64,000 nt of DNA from Nephrocerus scutellatus (GCA_947095585.1 OX352761.1:38638760-38702759); one strand, 5' to 3'. Shown: positions 19,690-32,095, numbered from the stretch's first letter. Translations and numbers: made by a program. The notes: a model not told the origin generated them from the sequence alone.

Positions 19690-20156
19690 TCCCCCCCCCC
19701 CCCCATCAGTAATCGACACCATCCCGCTAGAGCTGTCTTACCATCACCATTGAACTCAGCGACCCCGAAAACCATCGTATCGACACTAATATCGATCCCC
19801 CCCCCCCGTTATTGACCCCATACCCCTAGAGCTGTCTTACCATCACCATTCAACTCAGCGACCCCGAAAACCATGGAATCAACACTAATATCGGCCACCC
19901 ACCACCCATTGAAGTGTACTACCAGCACTATTCGTCTCGGTGATACCGAAAACGGTGGGTCCGACCATAAAATCGCCTGCCACGCCTCACCCAGCCTAAA
20001 AACCTACTACCCCCCACCCCCTATGTTTGATTTCACATAGTAAATAATATGTATACCAAGTTCGGTTGAAATTGGTCAAGGCGTTCCAGAGCTAGTTAGG
20101 CACAAGTATATATACAAATATACATACAAATAAATTCTCTACTTTATATATATAGA
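19690..20156 (-). mobile_element. Second Helitron 5' part with C-rich minisatellite
   Basis: Nearly repeats 18140-18597: the same C-run, ATCGACACCATCCCGC, two minisatellite units, the CCACGCCT-CACCCAGCC segment, and the same terminus, which on the minus strand reads TCTATATATATAAAGTAGAG from 20156. It lacks a 3' end of its own, being replaced by unit B on the left. Confidence 0.7.
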
Positions 20157-20157
20157 T

Positions 20158-20608
20158 TTGTATGAGGGCGTCTGTAAAATGAAGTATTGTCAACCGGAGA
20201 TACACACGTGTATAAAATTTGAAGAAAGTCGGGTTAATTTTTTTTTTAAATTTGTATGCTGCCACATGATCCCGGGGCCCGGGGCCTCCAAAATATTTAC
20301 AAAAATTTGAAGAAAGTCGGGTTAATTTTTTTTTTAAATTTGTATGCTACCACATGATCCCGGGGCCCGGGGTCTCCAAAATATTTACAAAAATGGTTGT
20401 CCATCGGAGATACATATTATGTATAAAATTTGAAGAAAATCAGGTTAATTTTTTAAAATTTTTATATAGGCACCCCAAATTTTAATAGAAAGTTTTGTCT
20501 CCGGACATGTGTGCAAAATTTCAATAACATTGGGCTTTGGAAAGTGGGTTGAAAATTGATCGCAAGATTCCACGACAAACAGACCGGCCGACAGACAGAC
20601 AGACGAAT
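20158..20608 (-). repeat. Family A repeat units
   Basis: Three reverse-orientation units (AAATTTGAAGAAAGTCGGGT twice, AGGCACCCCAAATT) ending in AAAGTGGGTTGAAAATTGAT and ACAGACAGACAGACG. The first two units are almost identical (GTTAATTTTTTTTTTAAATT and CCCGGGGCCCGGGG), suggesting a recent local duplication. Confidence 0.75.
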
Positions 20609-21266
20609 TTAAAAATTAAAATTTTTCTTGTAGATTCTCTGATTGGAGATTCGATTTTGTGGTGAACTTCCCATTTGGTAGTGAAAACATAGCAGCCACA
20701 GCGCTCGGTTGGTGCGACTTACACACAACGGCGTACTTCGTACGTACTAAAATTCTTTCTTCTGAGTTGAGTTAAGCTGTTAAAAAGCAGTGTGAGTGCG
20801 TGACTAGTTCTCCATATACTCGTAATATTGTACAAAACACAAATTAAGAATGCACTCACACAACTGAGTCTACAACACATTTCAATTGCGGAACCATTCA
20901 GTTTTGTATAAATATATTTGTTCTACTTCCTCTTGATATCTCTATACTCTCTGCTTCAAACAACACCAAAACAACCACAATCGTAAAGCAGGCAGCGCTG
21001 CTTACAGCGCATCAGCTCATTAGCACACACAGAACACAGTCATCGTAGTATGATATGATCTGATGCCGTTAAATGGAAAAATTTGTATGGGAGCCCCCCG
21101 ATGCCGCAGCCCGATCTATCTGAAGTTTTAATAGAAAGTATTGTCAAAATATATATGTGTGCAAAATTTCAATAATATCGGGCTTTGGAAAGTGAGTTAA
21201 AAATTGGTCAAAAAATCTGACCAGCCAGCCAGCCACGGGCACACGAAAATAATGTAAAGAATTTAA
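20609..21266 (-). repeat. Longer family A element
   Basis: Enters through AATTAAAATTTTTCTTG then TAGATTCTCTGATTGGAG and leaves through AGCCAGCCAGCCACGGGC, ACGAAAATAATG and AAAGAATTTA. These are diverged versions of the TAAATTCTCTA/TAGAGAATTTA ends. The inner part (20690-21060) carries a CAGCGCTGCTTACAGCGC segment, also seen in diverged form at 35720 and 63240. Confidence 0.65.
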
Positions 21267-21699
21267 AAATATGTGTCGTAAGAAACGAGACAATGAAAAC
21301 GCGTGGATCAGTATTAAAACGTACTACCTAATTGGTAAACTCAACTGTTCGAAAATATTTCTCCACCTCTTTGAATTTTATGTTTTTGTAGGGATGACTC
21401 AGATTCCACAATAATTCCTTCTTTTGCACCGCTTTAATTATTTTTTCCTCTTCCATTCTGAGGCCTTTTGACATTTGTCAAATACGAGCCGCGCGTCGAT
21501 TATTAAAAGTTAGCAGTAGAGTTTGCGGTTACCACACTACCATTGCGTTCAAGCTATTCGATTCGACGTGACAACGTCTCACTACAAGGGGTGCATTCTC
21601 AAAAAGTAAAATGTTTAATGTCCCATGTTAAGTGTCCAAAGTTATGTCCCATAGAAAGTGTACAATGTTAGTCCCATGTTAATGGAACTTTACGCAATT

Positions 21700-23690
21700 T
21701 CTCAAGCGATTCGCCTGAAATTCGGTATGTAGGACTATGATGCGACTATAAGACTTTTTCCTATGGGAATTCTGGAATATGATCATTATTGTCTGGAATT
21801 TCGTCGACAAAGCAATTTCTCAAGCGATTTGCATAAAATTCGGTATGTATGTATGCGACTATAACACTTCTTTTTATGGAAATTCTGGAATATGACCACT
21901 ATGGTCTGGAATTTCGGGAACAAAGCAATTTCTCAAGCGATTTGCATGAAATTTGGTATGAAGGGGTAAGATGGGGGTAAGATGCGACTATAAGACTTCT
22001 TCGGGAGCAAAGCAATTCTCAAGCGATTCACCTGAAATTCGGTCTGTAGGACTACGATGCGACTATGAGACTTCTTCCTATGGAAATTATTGAATATGAT
22101 TATTATTTTCTGCAATTTCGGGAACAAAGCAATTTCTCAAGCGATTTGCATGTAATTCGGTATGTAGGGAGGGGTAAGATGCGACTATAAGACTTCTTCC
22201 TATGGGAATTCTGGAATATTATCATTGTTGTTTGGAATTTCGGCAACAAAGCAATTTCTCAAGCGATTTGCATGAAATTCGGTACGAGGGGGTAAGATAC
22301 GACTATAAGACTTCTTCGTATGGGAATTCTGGAATATGATCATTGTTGTTTGGAATTTTGGCAACAAAGCAATTTCTCAAGCGATTTGTATGAAATTCGG
22401 TACGAAGGGGTAAGATGCGACAATAAGACTTCTTCCTATGGAAATTCTAGAATATGATCATTATTGTCTGGAATTTCGGGAACAAAGCAATTTCTAAAGC
22501 GATTCGCCTGAAATTAGGTATGTAGGACTTTGATGCGACTAAAAGACTTTTTCCTATGGCAATTCTGAAATATGGTCATTATGGTCTGGAATTTCGGGAA
22601 CAAAGCAATTTCTTAAGCGATTTGCATGAAATTCGGTATATGTAGGGGTAAGATGCGGCTATAAGACTTCTTCCTATGGAAATTCTGGAATATGATCATT
22701 ATGGTCTGGAATTTCGGGAACAAAGCAATTTCTCAAGCGATTTGCATGAAATTCGGTATTTAGGGGTAAGATGCGACTATAAGACTTCTTCCTATGAAAT
22801 TTCTGGAATATGATCATTATTGTCTTCAATTTCGGGAACATAACAATTTCTCAAGCGATTTGCATGAAATTCGGTATGTAGGGTTAAGATGCGACTATAA
22901 GATGTAAGATATGGAAATTCTGGAATATGATCATTATTGTTTAGAATTTTGGGAACAAACCAATTTCTCAAACGATTTGTATGAAATTCGGTATGTAGGG
23001 GTAAGATGCGACTGTAAGACTTCTTCGTATGGAAAATCTGGAATATGGTCACTATAGTCTGTAATTTTGGTAGCAAAGCAATTTCTCAAGCGATTCGCAT
23101 GATTCTTCCTATGAAAATTCTGGAATATGATCATTGTCTGGAATTTCGGGAACAAAGCCATTTCTCAAGCGATTTGCATGAAATTTGGTATGATGGGGTA
23201 AGATGCGACTATAAGACTTCTTTGTATGGAAATTCTGGAATATGATCATTATGGTCGGCAATTTCGGGAACAAAGCAATTTCTCAAAAAATCTGCATGAA
23301 ATTCGGAAACAAAGCAATTTTTCGAACAATTTGCTGAAATTCGGTATGTAGGGGTAAGATTTGACTATAAGACTTCTTCCTCTGGAATATGATCATTATG
23401 GTCTGAAATTTCGGGGAAAAAGCAATTTCGCAAGTGATTCGCATGAAATTCGGTATGTAGGACTAAGATGCGACTGTAAAAGTTGTTTCCATGGAAATTC
23501 TGGAATATGGTCAGTAGGAACTGGAATTTCTGGAACTAAGCCATTTCTCAAGTGATTTGTGTGAAATTCGGTTAGTAGGACTAAGATGCAACTTATATTT
23601 ATTATTCTGTGATATGTTGATTAGGAACTGTAATCATTGGAACTAAGCCATGTCTCAAGCATTTGTGTAAAATTCGGTGTGTAGGACTAT
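21700..23690 (-). repeat. 118-bp satellite array, about 17 monomers
   Basis: Monomers read AGCAATTTCTCAAGCGATTT, GCATGAAATTCGGTATGTAG, GGGTAAGATGCGACTATAAG, ACTTCTTCCTATGGAAATTC, TGGAATATGATCATTATGG, TCTGGAATTTCGGGAACAA. Divergence between monomers is moderate and some are truncated. This is the reverse complement of the array at 58530-62975, which I take as the plus orientation. The short open frames on both strands are by-products of the monomer. Confidence 0.9.
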
Positions 23691-24096
23691 TTTTGCTTTT
23701 TAATTTAATTGTAATTAAAGGTTAAGCGCACTCATAACAGCTCCTGCTTCTCTTTCTACTACCGCCTCAGTTGCATTACTCTGTTTGGGCCGTGATATGC
23801 AATATCCAATATGCATATGATGAGCTACGGTCCAGTCGCAGAACTGCCCTCTTTTTAGTATTTAGTGTAGAACAAAAATTTCATTTTTACATTACTATTT
23901 TTAAATAAAATCATCATTGCGATGATTTTAATTATTCAAATTAAAGAGCGTTGATAATGAATCAGCAGAATTATATAAGCCATTAATGTGCAAATTTTTT
24001 TTTTAACTTATATACACCTGCTAGTATTTAATCAACGTCCGGATGTGGTGTGGATTTGTAAAAAAAACAAATATACTTTCAAATTTATATATTAGA

Positions 24097-24420
24097 CTAG
24101 GGGAAACACTCGGCATAGAAGAATATTTTATTTAATCATTTCTACATTACTAAAAAACTGTGATACAATTAAGAGCACAAATCATATTTTTTATTTTTAT
24201 AATTTTACTCTTGTTTCCACTTGACAGCAGAATTGCATTTCCTATGAATGTCTGAAAACTAACTTGCACACAACACGATGCAGTGGTGATTAAACAGAAG
24301 CGACATTCCTATTTGCTACTGTTCTCTTTGCATACGCTGCTGCTCATTGTTTTTCGTGTGCAGAATAAAACCATCTCTACAGAAAGCCCAACTGTACGCA
24401 TACTAATGCTGTGAAAAAAT
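24097..24420 (-). mobile_element. Possible Helitron-like 3' end and body, copy 1
   Basis: CTAG at 24097-24100 followed by GGGAAACACTCGGCATAG resembles the diverged 3' end at 18611 (CTAG, CGGAAACACCTGGCG). The body to the right includes GCCCAACTGTACGCATACTA near 24385. Part of this recurs inverted at 37350-37380 (TAGTATGCGTACAGTTGGGC). The far end was not found. Confidence 0.4.
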
Positions 24421-24987
24421 AACAAAACCGCGGCTGTATTTGTAAGATGTGTATACAGTGTAGAAAAATAATAAACAGACGTAAACAGACAGAGAGAAAC
24501 GTAAGTTGTAATAGACACAGAAAAAATTTATATCAATCTTTCTCTTTCGTTGATTGCCAATACATCTAATTTTGTTAGATTTTAAGCATGGATCTGTACT
24601 TCAGCAAAATAGTTGGGCTTTCTGTAGAAAGGGTTTTGGTCAAAACCCTCTATATATAATAACTAGTTCGTGAGCACTTAAGCGTGCAGCTCATACAATT
24701 TTAAAAACTTTACTGTAGGTTCAATTTGACAGCATAATTAAATTAGCTATGAAGATGCTTTGCTTTTTTAAATGCTCTAGGCCTATTTACTTCGCGTACA
24801 GCTAGACTTACAGGATTGTATGGATTTCAAACATAACGAGCAAAAAATGTTTTTTTGTCAAAATCATTATCCATACAATCATGTCTTAAGTATAAAGTTT
24901 TTCCATTGTGAAAGCGCCCTAAGCTTTCTTTGAGCATAACCGAGGTCAGAAAAGAAAATTCGACGCTAGGAAAAATGCTTGTTTATA

Positions 24988-25300
24988 CAGGGTGTTCGGG
25001 TTTGGGATGCTAATCCGTTAAGGGGTGATTCCTTGGTTCATTCTGAAAAAAAAATCGTATGGGAGGGGGAGGTCAATTTTTGATATCCTTTGAGATGCAG
25101 GGTGTTTAAAAAATGTTCAGAAAAAAAAAATACACACAAATATTAAACTGTAACTTTCAAAATATTTATCGGAGAGCAACCAACTTAGTCTTATTTGACC
25201 GGTAACTCTATAGGCCCCCTCCCATACGATACGATTTTTTCTCAGAATGAACCAAGGAATCACCCCTTAACGGATTAGCATTCCAAACCCGAACACCCTG
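24988..25300. mobile_element. 313-bp MITE with long inverted ends and TA flanks, copy 1
   Basis: The left end CAGGGTGTTCGGGTTTGGG with about 90 following bases is nearly the reverse complement of the right end CCAAACCCGAACACCCTG. Both sides are flanked by TA (24986-24987 and 25301-25302). The centre carries a second AGATGCAGGGTGTTT near 25096. A TA target duplication with long inverted ends fits a Tc1/mariner-type or similar TA-targeting MITE. No transposase. Confidence 0.85.
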
Positions 25301-25767
25301 TATACATGTGCACTGCTTTATTATTTGTTAAGATAGACTTTAAAAACGTAAAATTAAGGTTTACCTGCAATATATAAATATAATCTTTTTTGAGATTTCA
25401 TCGCCTGCTCAGGTTTAGGTTTCCACACAAAACAACACAGCCAAGCCCGATAGCAAAGAAATTAAATTAAAAGTTGGCGCCGTAGCTTCTTTTGCACCGC
25501 TTTAATTATTTTTTCCTCTTCCATTCTGAGGCCTTTTGACATTTGTCAAATACGAGCCGCGCGTCGATTATTAAAAGTTAGCAGTAGAGTTTGCGGTTAC
25601 CACACTACCATTGCGTTCAAGCTATTCGATTCGACGTGACAACGTCTCACTACAAGGGGTGCATTCTCAAAAAGTAAAATGTTTAATGTCCCATGTTAAG
25701 TGTCCAAAGTTATGTCCCATAGAAAGTGTACAATGTTAGTCCCATGTTAATGGAACTTTACGCAATT

Positions 25768-27758
25768 TCTCAAGCGATTCGCCTGAAATTCGGTATGTAG
25801 GACTATGATGCGACTATAAGACTTTTTCCTATGGGAATTCTGGAATATGATCATTATTGTCTGGAATTTCGTCGACAAAGCAATTTCTCAAGCGATTTGC
25901 ATAAAATTCGGTATGTATGTATGCGACTATAACACTTCTTTTTATGGAAATTCTGGAATATGACCACTATGGTCTGGAATTTCGGGAACAAAGCAATTTC
26001 TCAAGCGATTTGCATGAAATTTGGTATGAAGGGGTAAGATGGGGGTAAGATGCGACTATAAGACTTCTTCGGGAGCAAAGCAATTCTCAAGCGATTCACC
26101 TGAAATTCGGTCTGTAGGACTACGATGCGACTATGAGACTTCTTCCTATGGAAATTATTGAATATGATTATTATTTTCTGCAATTTCGGGAACAAAGCAA
26201 TTTCTCAAGCGATTTGCATGTAATTCGGTATGTAGGGAGGGGTAAGATGCGACTATAAGACTTCTTCCTATGGGAATTCTGGAATATTATCATTGTTGTT
26301 TGGAATTTCGGCAACAAAGCAATTTCTCAAGCGATTTGCATGAAATTCGGTACGAGGGGGTAAGATACGACTATAAGACTTCTTCGTATGGGAATTCTGG
26401 AATATGATCATTGTTGTTTGGAATTTTGGCAACAAAGCAATTTCTCAAGCGATTTGTATGAAATTCGGTACGAAGGGGTAAGATGCGACAATAAGACTTC
26501 TTCCTATGGAAATTCTAGAATATGATCATTATTGTCTGGAATTTCGGGAACAAAGCAATTTCTAAAGCGATTCGCCTGAAATTAGGTATGTAGGACTTTG
26601 ATGCGACTAAAAGACTTTTTCCTATGGCAATTCTGAAATATGGTCATTATGGTCTGGAATTTCGGGAACAAAGCAATTTCTTAAGCGATTTGCATGAAAT
26701 TCGGTATATGTAGGGGTAAGATGCGGCTATAAGACTTCTTCCTATGGAAATTCTGGAATATGATCATTATGGTCTGGAATTTCGGGAACAAAGCAATTTC
26801 TCAAGCGATTTGCATGAAATTCGGTATTTAGGGGTAAGATGCGACTATAAGACTTCTTCCTATGAAATTTCTGGAATATGATCATTATTGTCTTCAATTT
26901 CGGGAACATAACAATTTCTCAAGCGATTTGCATGAAATTCGGTATGTAGGGTTAAGATGCGACTATAAGATGTAAGATATGGAAATTCTGGAATATGATC
27001 ATTATTGTTTAGAATTTTGGGAACAAACCAATTTCTCAAACGATTTGTATGAAATTCGGTATGTAGGGGTAAGATGCGACTGTAAGACTTCTTCGTATGG
27101 AAAATCTGGAATATGGTCACTATAGTCTGTAATTTTGGTAGCAAAGCAATTTCTCAAGCGATTCGCATGATTCTTCCTATGAAAATTCTGGAATATGATC
27201 ATTGTCTGGAATTTCGGGAACAAAGCCATTTCTCAAGCGATTTGCATGAAATTTGGTATGATGGGGTAAGATGCGACTATAAGACTTCTTTGTATGGAAA
27301 TTCTGGAATATGATCATTATGGTCGGCAATTTCGGGAACAAAGCAATTTCTCAAAAAATCTGCATGAAATTCGGAAACAAAGCAATTTTTCGAACAATTT
27401 GCTGAAATTCGGTATGTAGGGGTAAGATTTGACTATAAGACTTCTTCCTCTGGAATATGATCATTATGGTCTGAAATTTCGGGGAAAAAGCAATTTCGCA
27501 AGTGATTCGCATGAAATTCGGTATGTAGGACTAAGATGCGACTGTAAAAGTTGTTTCCATGGAAATTCTGGAATATGGTCAGTAGGAACTGGAATTTCTG
27601 GAACTAAGCCATTTCTCAAGTGATTTGTGTGAAATTCGGTAAGTAGGACTAAGATGCAACTTATATTTATTATTCTGTGATATGTTGATTAGGAACTGTA
27701 ATCATTGGAACTAAGCCATGTCTCAAGCATTTGTGTAAAATTCGGTGTGTAGGACTAT
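25768..27758 (-). repeat. 118-bp satellite array within duplication unit 2
   Basis: Same monomers in the same order as 21700-23690; the only change noticed is at about 27642. Confidence 0.9.
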
Positions 27759-28164
27759 TTTTGCTTTTTAATTTAATTGTAATTAAAGGTTAAGCGCACT
27801 CATAACAGCTCCTGCTTCTCTTTCTACTACCGCCTCAGTTGCATTACTCTGTTTGGGCCGTGATATGCAATATCCAATATGCATATGATGAGCTACGGTC
27901 CAGTCGCAGAACTGCCCTCTTTTTAGTATTTAGTGTAGAACAAAAATTTCATTTTTACATTACTATTTTTAAATAAAATCATCATTGCGATGATTTTAAT
28001 TATTCAAATTAAAGAGCGTTGATAATGAATCAGCAGAATTATATAAGCCATTAATGTGCAAATTTTTTTTTTAACTTATATACACCTGCTAGTATTTAAT
28101 CAACGTCCGGATGTGGTGTGGATTTGTAAAAAAAACAAATATACTTTCAAATTTATATATTAGA

Positions 28165-28488
28165 CTAGGGGAAACACTCGGCATAGAAGAATATTTTATT
28201 TAATCATTTCTACATTACTAAAAAACTGTGATACAATTAAGAGCACAAATCATATTTTTTATTTTTATAATTTTACTCTTGTTTCCACTTGACAGCAGAA
28301 TTGCATTTCCTATGAATGTCCGAAAACTAACTTGCACACAACACGATGCAGTGGTGATTAAACAGAAGCGACATTCCTATTTGCTACTGTTCTCTTTGCA
28401 TACGCTGCTGCTCATTGTTTTTCGTGTGCAGAATAAAACCATCTCTACAGAAAGCCTAACTGTACGCATACTAATGCTGTGAAAAAAT
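28165..28488 (-). mobile_element. Possible Helitron-like 3' end and body, copy 2
   Basis: Duplicate of 24097-24420 with two base changes. One of them opens an 84-codon frame (28228-28482) that is shorter in copy 1. It is hydrophobic at its N-terminus but otherwise unrecognised, and I do not consider it a gene. Confidence 0.4.
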
Positions 28489-29055
28489 AACAAAACCGCG
28501 GCTGTATTTGTAAGATGTGTATACAGTGTAGAAAAATAATAAACAGACGTAAACAGACAGAGAGAAACGTAAGTTGTAATAGACACAGAAAAAATTTATA
28601 TCAATCTTTCTCTTTCGTTGATTGCCAATACATCTAATTTTGTTAGATTTTAAGCATGGATCTGTACTTCAGCAAAATAGTTGGGCTTTCTGTAGAAAGG
28701 GTTTTGGTCAAAACCCTCTATATATAATAACTAGTTCGTGAGCACTTAAGCGTGCAGCTCATACAATTTTAAAAACTTTACTGTAGGTTCAATTTGACAG
28801 CATAATTAAATTAGCTATGAAGATGCTTTGCTTTTTTAAATGCTCTAGGCCTATTTACTTCGCGTACAGCTAGACTTACAGGATTGTATGGATTTCAAAC
28901 ATAACGAGCAAAAAATGTTTTTTTGTCAAAATCATTATCCATACAATCATGTCTTAAGTATAAAGTTTTTCCATTGTGAAAGCGCCCTAAGCTTTCTTTG
29001 AGCATAACCGAGGTCAGAAAAGAAAATTCGACGCTAGGAAAAATGCTTGTTTATA

Positions 29056-29368
29056 CAGGGTGTTCGGGTTTGGGATGCTAATCCGTTAAGGGGTGATTCC
29101 TTGGTTCATTCTGAAAAAAAAATCGTATGGGAGGGGGAGGTCAATTTTTGATATCCTTTGAGATGCAGGGTGTTTAAAAAATGTTCAGAAAAAAAAAATA
29201 CACACAAATATTAAACTGTAACTTTCAAAATATTTATCGGAGAGCAACCAACTTAGTCTTATTTGACCGGTAACTCTATAGGCCCCCTCCCATACGATAC
29301 GATTTTTTCTCAGAATGAACCAAGGAATCACCCCTTAACGGATTAGCATTCCAAACCCGAACACCCTG
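29056..29368. mobile_element. 313-bp MITE with TA flanks, copy 2
   Basis: Identical by eye to 24988-25300, carried by the tandem duplication and not by independent transposition. Confidence 0.85.
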
Positions 29369-29543
29369 TATACATGTGCACTGCTTTATTATTTGTTAAG
29401 ATAGACTTTAAAAACGTAAAATTAAGGTTTACCTGCAATATATAAATATAATCTTTTTTGAGATTTCATCGCCTGCTCAGGTTTAGGTTTCCACACAAAA
29501 CAACACAGCCAAGCCCGATAGCAAAGAAATTAAATTAAAAGTT

Positions 29544-29605
29544 GGCGCCGTAGCTCAGAGGTAAGTGCATTGACTTCTGAGGAGGAGGTTCGGGGTTCGA
29601 GAAGC
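29544..29605 (+). repeat. tRNA-derived SINE head
   Basis: GGCGCCGTAGCTCAGAGG, TAAGTGCATTGACTTCTGA and then GGTTCGGGGTTCGAG give an A-box-like TAGCTCAGAGG and a B-box-like GGGTTCGAG at tRNA-like spacing. Downstream (GCTTGGCCTTGGACCGCAAT, then ATTATTATTATT at about 29641-29665) fits a SINE body and simple-repeat tail. The acceptor-stem halves do not pair, so it is not a functional tRNA. Confidence 0.6.
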
Positions 29606-29864
29606 TTGGCCTTGGACCGCAATGGTCTGTCATGGCGAAATAATATTATTCATTATTATTATTAAATTGAATTAGCTTTTTCAAATCCTTGCTCCCATCT
29701 AATTGGTATATATGATTTCGGCCACTTATAGACACCTTAGTTCAAATATTCTAACTAAAACCAAGTTCAAAATATTTCAAAAATTTCGTACACACGGCCG
29801 CGGGTTTTGAGCGTGACAACGATACACGGACGGACATCTCTACAGGAATGAAATGAAATGACCA

Positions 29865-29995
29865 TATCCTAGAATTTCCATAGGAACAAGTCTTATAGTC
29901 GCATCTTAGTCCTACATACCGAATTTCATATAATTAGCTTGAGAAATGGCTTAGTTCCCAAAATTCAGGCCCTAATGACCATATCCCAGAATTCA
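29865..29995 (+). repeat. Isolated 118-bp satellite monomer
   Basis: About 1.1 monomers (AGAATTTCCATAGGAACAAG, TCTTATAGTCGCATCTTAG, CCTACATACCGAATTTCAT) in the same orientation as 58530-62975 and opposite to the arrays just to the left. Confidence 0.85.
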
Positions 29996-30729
29996 TAAAG
30001 TAGCTTAACTTACATATAAAAAAAATATATATAATAAATAAATAAAAAATATATATAGTTATATACACATAAAATATAACTACAAAACCAGGAATAAAAT
30101 AGTGACATAACAGTGTGTTATAAGTCATAGCAGTGTCTCATGTCATAACACTAGGACATTTAACATTCACATTTTTTGAACATGTACCCTTTTAAACCTT
30201 GTAGTGAGTCGTTGTCACATCAAAAGTTCAACTTTAAACATTTTTGACATATCAGTAAACTTGATTTCAAATGACTTGACGAAATTCGTGCAATTCCTAA
30301 GCAAAAGTAAAACTGAGCGAACGAAACTATTAAGTAATTTATTTTGAAGAATAAATAAAGAATGAGTTTCAAAATTTGCAGTAGCGTCGCCGTAGATAGA
30401 ATCCCAAAAAAGGGTGAACATTTAACGGGAAGCGATTGAAGAAAATATATATGTATATGTTAATTAGACTGCAAAACGTCTACAGCGACAGCAGCAGATA
30501 TAAATAATGAAGTAGCAGTTTAACTTGAATCTAAGATAATAATCTTCCATTGTCACAATCTGAGAACAATAAAAAACGTTATAACGTAACGAAAAAATCT
30601 GTTGATAACCGTAACGAAATTATATTTTTAGCTTCAACGAGACAAATAACTTTAAATAAATTTTCCGGTATGCAAAATTAAAAATTGCAATAATGTAAAA
30701 CCAACCAACCAAATCGAATTTACAAGATA

Positions 30730-30738
<9 letters not shown>

Positions 30739-30790
<52 letters not shown>

Positions 30791-30793
30791 CTC

Positions 30794-30865
<72 letters not shown>

Positions 30866-30875
30866 GAGTATGTAT
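30739..30875. repeat. (TA)n microsatellite with a perfect hairpin
   Basis: Alternating TA from 30739, interrupted by CATACTCCACAT (30787-30798), then more TA to 30860 and ATGTGGAGTATG (30861-30872). The two interruptions are exact reverse complements and, with the AT core, form one palindrome of about 92 bp (30784-30875). The open frames of repeated Tyr-Ile across it are artefacts. Confidence 0.95.
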
Positions 30876-30879
30876 GTCA

Positions 30880-32095
30880 TGTAGTAAATACTTCATTAAA
30901 AAGTAGGTATTATAAAAGGTATTGGTTAATTGATCACCACCGACTATAACTATGTATTTTTTTTTCAAGTACATAAACGACACATGGTTTTTATTATCAG
31001 CTGTTACGGAAATACCACCACAATATAAAAATTTTTGTGAGAGGGGCAGACGGAGAACGTGTGTGACTGTATAGGAAAACACCACCTGTAAAGATTCAGC
31101 CGTTTGTAACGACAACCTTTTCAACTGCCATCACATCAGGTGCGTTTTCTTTGTTGCCCTGTTCACTTAAACTAAATTTACTTATCTGCTTGCAATAAAC
31201 CGAATCCAAGTGACTATTTTAGTTTGTTTTGAAAGTTCAATCGGAGTACTTCGATATTGAACACATTCAGTCAATAGTCAAATTTACATTAGAGTTCTTT
31301 ATAAAAAATTATTAGTCTCACCTGCTTCTACAGTGATATCGTAAATAAAACAAAAAATAAACAATTTTGTTTGCGCGACCTTATTGTTGTACGAGTACGT
31401 ATGATACGTTTAAAATCAGCTTAGGGGATCTGTAATACGTGTGAACCTGTTATGAATCACAAATTATACTTATGTTTTTATAATGTGTTAGTAAACTTTG
31501 TGTTTTGGTTAAAAGAGCAATAAATTAGCAAATGATATTAATAATTAAGAAGTAATGTATTGAAAGCAATAAAACAGAATATATAATGTGCTCAGTTCAA
31601 TAAAAAAATCAAAAACTATTTTTACGGAAAGAAATACTTCATGTTCAAAACTACAGCAATGACTAATGCCAAAAACAAATGTGCAGAGAAATTAGATACA
31701 GCACACTTATAACATAATATTCAAACGAGGTAAAAGATAACAGAATTCTGCAAGCAATGAATGCGCCTCTCCATTTCTAATTGCCTGCATGCAGAATATC
31801 TGCACGTGTTTTTTGACTTATTGAATCATTGGATGATATATTAATATATATATTTCCGTATTCCGTGTATTCGATGTATTGGGGTCGAATCTCCCCTGAG
31901 TTTTTATAAATTTTTACATAACTTGACATGAACATGTGGTTCTATACCAACATATTTGTGCGCCAGCATGTAGCGTATCGCGTATAACTCATTCCATTAT
32001 TAATTCCAATCAGGTTAACCTGAAAAAAACCATTATTTTGCTATCAGCTGTTAAAATGTGTACATATACATTTTTTGGGAAACGCTGTAATTTAG
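30880..32095. other. Unique-looking non-coding DNA upstream of the host exon
   Basis: No element seen here occurs elsewhere in the window. It may include promoter, 5' UTR or intron of the gene at 32123. A pyrimidine-poor GTAATTTAG at 32087-32095 could be a splice acceptor, but its polypyrimidine tract is weak. No TATA box was assigned. Confidence 0.35.

Larger units (their letters stand above)
21418..25485 (+). repeat. 4,068-bp tandem duplication, unit 1
   Basis: Everything from CTTCTTTTGCACCGC (21418) to GGCGCCGTAG (25485) is repeated immediately afterwards at 25486-29553 with a constant offset of 4,068. By eye I found three single-base differences. The unit contains a 118-bp satellite array, a Helitron-like 3' end, a 313-bp MITE and the first bases of a tRNA-like SINE head at its right edge. 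No gene recognised. Confidence 0.92.
25486..29553 (+). repeat. 4,068-bp tandem duplication, unit 2
   Basis: Second copy of 21418-25485. Differences seen: T to A near 27642 (GGTAAGTAGG against GGTTAGTAGG), T to C near 28321 (GTCCGAAA against GTCTGAAA), and C to T near 28456 (GCCTAACTG against GCCCAACTG). The right edge continues into the rest of a tRNA-like SINE head, whereas unit 1 is cut after GCCGTAG. The ancestral right border is therefore this one. Confidence 0.92.

Noticed and set aside
21933..23555. Many short open frames on both strands in the satellite arrays
   Set aside because: They recur with the 118-bp period and are in both orientations, as expected from monomer translation and not coding.
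21700..23690. CRISPR-like array
   Set aside because: Repeats are contiguous 118-bp monomers with no unique spacers, in a eukaryotic context.
29544..29605. Functional tRNA gene
   Set aside because: A- and B-box-like parts exist but the acceptor stem does not pair, and a SINE-like body follows.
30620..31124. Open frames rich in Tyr-Ile on the minus strand
   Set aside because: They are translations of the TA microsatellite; the non-repeat part has no motif.
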